Assembly: GCA_009786295.1 (NCBI GenBank)
Contig: WQTN01000125.1
Coordinates: 1-15,387 of the forward strand
DNA from: Methanomassiliicoccaceae archaeon
Lineage (GTDB): Archaea > Thermoplasmatota > Thermoplasmata > Methanomassiliicoccales > Methanomethylophilaceae
Direction: 5' to 3'
DNA: 15,387 bases
Under the pieces are notes generated by a model. That model made no database searches. It had not been told where the DNA came from and was given only the letters and a program-made list of their open reading frames with translations. The position numbers and the translations under genes were made by a program. Shown here piece by piece: positions 13,152-15,387 of the stretch (position 1 is the stretch's first letter; each line of letters starts with the position of its first letter).

Positions 13152-13670
13152 ATGCCGACGACTGCGATGAACGTAAAAATATTGACGGGGGGGTTGGTTC
13201 TTGCTTTGGTCTGTGTGGTGGTGCTCATTGTTATCTCCCCTACCAGTCTGGATGACGGGCAGGACCCGAAATTTACAAATCGGGAAGTGATCGTTTTCTC
13301 GGATGAGGCTTTTACAACAGAAGTGCAGACTATCCTGACAGACTCTACGAAGAAGGTGGAGAGCTTTCTGAGAGCTGCCCCCAGCGGCAAAGATATTATT
13401 CTTATCGACGGAGCGTGGCTCGCATCCGGCGGGGGAAGCGGCCCATCGAAGGATCAGATAAAGAATTGGTTCGAAGCCCATATTCCTCTGATCTATGTGA
13501 ATGAGGACTCGGATCTGAACAAAAGGACCGGGAACAATATGGTCTATTGCGTATATCTTGACTCTGATGGAGACACTGTTCTGTACCTCCCCAACGGCAA
13601 CAAGCTCGAGGATGTACTGGTCGACGCCTATGACTGGGCGGATGATATTTTAACGGCTGCATCAAAATAA
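13152..13670 (+). CDS. Unrecognised membrane-anchored protein (single N-terminal span)
   Basis: A 172-residue protein with a strong transmembrane segment at about 9-29 (ILTGG followed by a Val/Leu/Ile-rich stretch) and a ~140-residue acidic domain that should face outside. I do not recognise the domain. It alternates beta strands and helices (VIVFSDEAF, DIILIDGAWLA, IPLIYVNED, VYCVYLDSDGDTVLYLP), which suggests a small alpha/beta fold like a periplasmic or surface sensor domain; it contains a Gly/Ser-rich loop (ASGGGSGPS, 91-99). No lipobox is visible. ATG 13152 is chosen because it follows an AGGGG site and starts just before the span; ATG 13074 lies upstream of the probable promoter. It seems to be a single-gene unit. 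Confidence 0.7.
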   Translation: MPTTAMNVKILTGGLVLALVCVVVLIVISPTSLDDGQDPKFTNREVIVFSDEAFTTEVQTILTDSTKKVESFLRAAPSGKDIILIDGAWLASGGGSGPSKDQIKNWFEAHIPLIYVNEDSDLNKRTGNNMVYCVYLDSDGDTVLYLPNGNKLEDVLVDAYDWADDILTAASK

Positions 13671-13675
13671 GCGGA

Positions 13676-13707
13676 GGGAAATATCTCCCCCGATGTTTTC
13701 TGAAACA
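13676..13707 (+). terminator. Weak hairpins after the membrane-anchored protein gene
   Basis: Two short imperfect hairpins lie just past the stop: a GGGA...TCCC pairing around 13676-13690, and TGTTT-TCTG-AAACA ending near 13707. Neither has a long T-run after it, so termination here is only suggested. Confidence 0.3.
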
Positions 13708-13746
13708 TTCTGCGATATACTAGGGACGCTGTGCCGTCCATTTATC

Positions 13747-13795
13747 ATAAATATAGCTTAATCGTTGCCTAAATGGTAAACATGCATTAAGGTGA
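13747..13795 (+). promoter_or_regulatory. Promoter and RBS of the MgtE-type transporter gene
   Basis: The TATA box ATAAATATA (13747-13755) predicts a start near 13777. The resulting ~24-nt leader contains AAGGTGA (13789-13795), five bases before ATG 13801. This spacing favours ATG 13801 over the in-frame GTG 13792, which lies inside the ribosome binding site. Confidence 0.6.
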
Positions 13796-13800
13796 CGTTT

Positions 13801-15039
13801 ATGGGCTCCAGCAAAGTCGTCAGCGGATTCTTCAGCCGTAACAAAGCTGTGTTCGTAATGGGGCTCACCGCGCTTTTCATCGCCGCCACGGCGGATCTCT
13901 TTGCCGGGATATTCCTCGGATCGATGGAAACATACATCCTGGCTATCCCGGGGATGATGATCCTTGTGTATTCTGCCATCGGAATGAGGGGGAATATCTT
14001 CGGCGCCATGGGTTCCAGGCTCGGAACGTCCATGCACATGGGTACATTCAAGATGTCCTTCAAGAAGGGCTCCATCCTTCGGTCCAATATCGAGTCGGCC
14101 ATCGGCCTCAGTTTCCTGATATCCCTTGCTATGGGGATCATAGGTTGGGCTGTCGTTGCCATATTCGACTTCGGAGACATATACATAGGCAGTTTTATTT
14201 TCATCTCAATGCTCGGCGGGCTGATGGCCGGGATCATACTTCTCGGGGTCAACCTGATCATCGCAAGGACCGGTTTCAAAAAAGATTGGGATGTGGACAA
14301 CATCACCGCTCCGCTTATCGCTGCTGCGGGCGACATTGTTACAATGCCCATGCTGTTCATATGCGCCTGGTTTGTAGTGCACTGCCCTGATCAGAACATA
14401 ATAAACATCCTTACTCTTATGCTGATAGTTGTTACCGTTATTGTCCTTATCATCATTTTCACCAGAAAAGTGGTGCTCGGAAGAATGGACGAGGCAAAGA
14501 GGATAATCTCTCAGTCCTCCCCCGTGCTGCTGATGTGTCTGCTGCTCGACATAGCGGCAGGAGTGATCATCGAGAACGAGACGGAAGCACTGCTAATACT
14601 CCCTGTTCTGATAATCCTGATGCCCGCTTTCCTGAACGAAGGGAACGCATTATCCGGCATGCTTACGTCCAGACTTTCTTCCATGCTGCACCTCGGTACG
14701 CTGCGCGTCAGCAGATTCCCCGGCAAGGACGCGTCCGAAAATTTCATCATAACTTACATTCTGGCGGCCGTGACCTACGGGTACATCGGAGCGATAGCAT
14801 TCATCGCGGCCATGACTATGGGCGGACCGGGAGACATCAGTTTCATAAGAGTGATATGCATAGTTCTTATATCGGGCATGCTGACGACCACGGTCCTCAA
14901 TTTCCTTTCGTATTATGTTGCGGTGACCGCGGTCAGATTCGATCTCGACCCCGATGACCACAGCATACCTTTGACATCGTCCTCAATGGACCTCATCAGC
15001 GCAGCGGTGCTGATAGGCATAATCATGCTGCTTATATGA
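13801..15039 (+). CDS. Two-repeat MgtE/SLC41-type divalent cation transporter
   Basis: A 412-residue membrane protein made of two homologous MgtE-type membrane domains. Each half has the GN...SRL...H(M/L)GT motif: GMRGNIFGAMGSRLG with SMHMGT at ~61-82, and EGNALSGMLTSRLSSMLHLGT at ~282-302. The first half has DNITAPL (166-172) with Asp178 downstream; the second has the related HSIPL with a following Asp near 394. These Asp and Pro-containing helices form the ion pore in MgtE, so Mg2+ or a similar divalent ion is likely. The cytoplasmic N and CBS domains that gate bacterial MgtE are absent, as in SLC41 proteins; control may instead come from the TrkA-C protein encoded convergently next door. 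About ten membrane spans are expected. Substrate not proven by sequence. Confidence 0.85.
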   Translation: MGSSKVVSGFFSRNKAVFVMGLTALFIAATADLFAGIFLGSMETYILAIPGMMILVYSAIGMRGNIFGAMGSRLGTSMHMGTFKMSFKKGSILRSNIESAIGLSFLISLAMGIIGWAVVAIFDFGDIYIGSFIFISMLGGLMAGIILLGVNLIIARTGFKKDWDVDNITAPLIAAAGDIVTMPMLFICAWFVVHCPDQNIINILTLMLIVVTVIVLIIIFTRKVVLGRMDEAKRIISQSSPVLLMCLLLDIAAGVIIENETEALLILPVLIILMPAFLNEGNALSGMLTSRLSSMLHLGTLRVSRFPGKDASENFIITYILAAVTYGYIGAIAFIAAMTMGGPGDISFIRVICIVLISGMLTTTVLNFLSYYVAVTAVRFDLDPDDHSIPLTSSSMDLISAAVLIGIIMLLI

Positions 15040-15066
15040 CCCTGAACAGTTTGGATCAGTTCAGGG
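15040..15066. terminator. Perfect hairpin terminator between convergent genes
   Basis: CCCTGAAC (15040-15047) and GTTCAGGG (15059-15066) are perfect eight-base inverted repeats with an 11-nt loop. It begins directly after the transporter stop and overlaps the stop codon of the convergent TrkA-C gene (15061-15063), so it probably serves both. Confidence 0.65.
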
Positions 15067-15387
15067 AGATAATTCCTTGTCTGTGCCGTCGGCGAGGCCT
15101 TTGAAGACCGGAACGCCTTCTTCCGGACCTTTTGCTATCAGTATGTCTCCTGCCTCTACCTTCGTGCTCTTGCCTGGGCCGAAGATGTATTCCTTATCTC
15201 TCTTTATCGCGATTACAAACATTCCGCACTGGCTGCTGAGACGCAGTTCTGAGAATGTCTTTCCTCTGAGCACGGAATCATCTGCTACCCTGGCCAAACT
15301 GATGGTCGTCTCCGACTCCTTTATGGACATTGCCAGCACCGGATGTTTGCCTAATCCTCTCAGAACGACATCCGCTATCGATTTGGC
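15061..15387 (-). CDS. TrkA-C (RCK_C) domain protein, 5' partial
   Basis: The frame is open to the window edge, so this is the C-terminal 108 residues of a longer protein; the GTG at 15339 is internal. The visible part is an RCK_C/TrkA-C domain, a small ligand-binding module that gates ion transporters: SVLRGKTFSEL, a hydrophobic strand block GMFVIAIKRD, and VEAGDILIAKGP near the end are its usual blocks. The preceding residues (AKSIADVVLRGLGKHP) read like the end of a helical PhoU-like domain, an arrangement found in archaeal PhoU-TrkA-C proteins encoded beside MgtE-type transporters. It converges on the transporter gene with 21 nt between stops. A regulatory partnership with that transporter is plausible but inferred. 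Confidence 0.75.
   Translation of the reverse strand, partial: AKSIADVVLRGLGKHPVLAMSIKESETTISLARVADDSVLRGKTFSELRLSSQCGMFVIAIKRDKEYIFGPGKSTKVEAGDILIAKGPEEGVPVFKGLADGTDKELSP

Noticed and set aside
1..15387. CRISPR array, insertion sequence, prophage or toxin-antitoxin genes
   Set aside because: No regularly spaced repeats, transposase, integrase or phage motifs were seen on either strand.
1..15387. Pyrrolysine (in-frame TAG) genes inside the window
   Set aside because: No gene here reads through a TAG, and no mtmB, mtbB or mttB sequence was recognised; TAG avoidance is only indirect evidence.

Overview
The window most likely comes from an archaeon, and my best guess is a methyl-reducing methanogen of the Methanomassiliicoccales (Thermoplasmata). 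Four things point there. Promoters look archaeal: A/T-rich TATA boxes sit about 26 nt upstream of ATG codons, several of which would then be leaderless. The left half holds an MtaA/MtbA-type methylcobamide methyltransferase and a DUF1638 gene, both typical of corrinoid methyl-transfer clusters. A CbiM-type cobalt/nickel transporter follows. None of the 16 genes whose stop is visible ends in TAG, which fits (but does not prove) a lineage that reads TAG as pyrrolysine. The assignment is inference; no marker gene such as mcrA or 16S rRNA is present.

Layout. Positions 1-5311 (+ strand) form a tightly spaced cluster: a 5'-truncated UroD-fold methyltransferase, a CobW/HypB-like G3E GTPase, a protein with an extreme His/Asp-rich segment that overlaps the GTPase gene in the +1 frame, a seven-cysteine zinc-ribbon protein, a hydantoinase/oxoprolinase (ASKHA) ATPase without its usual HyuB partner, and a DUF1638 protein. 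Positions 5400-7989 (+) hold a Fur-family regulator with a near-perfect Fur-box palindrome abutting its TATA box, a fused CbiM-CbiN permease, and a CbiO ATPase with an unusual C-terminal extension; no cbiQ is present. Read together, the first half looks like a corrinoid/cobalt economy region: metal import, metal handling and methyl transfer.

The second half is more housekeeping. A minus-strand multidomain PAPS-reductase-like iron-sulfur protein (8001-9890) and a plus-strand M50 membrane protease (9952-10611) diverge from one palindromic TATA box. A minus-strand GlcD-type FAD oxidoreductase (10677-12110) diverges from adenylate kinase (12221-12853). tRNA-Gln(CTG) with an encoded CCA follows at 12897-12972 with its own terminator. 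Then come an unrecognised single-span membrane-anchored protein (13152-13670), a two-repeat MgtE/SLC41-type divalent cation transporter (13801-15039), and, converging on it, the 3' part of a TrkA-C (RCK_C) protein cut by the window edge.

No insertion sequence, CRISPR array, phage gene or rRNA was seen. No gene-free stretch exceeds 300 bp; the longest is about 180 bp, between the tRNA and the 13152 gene.
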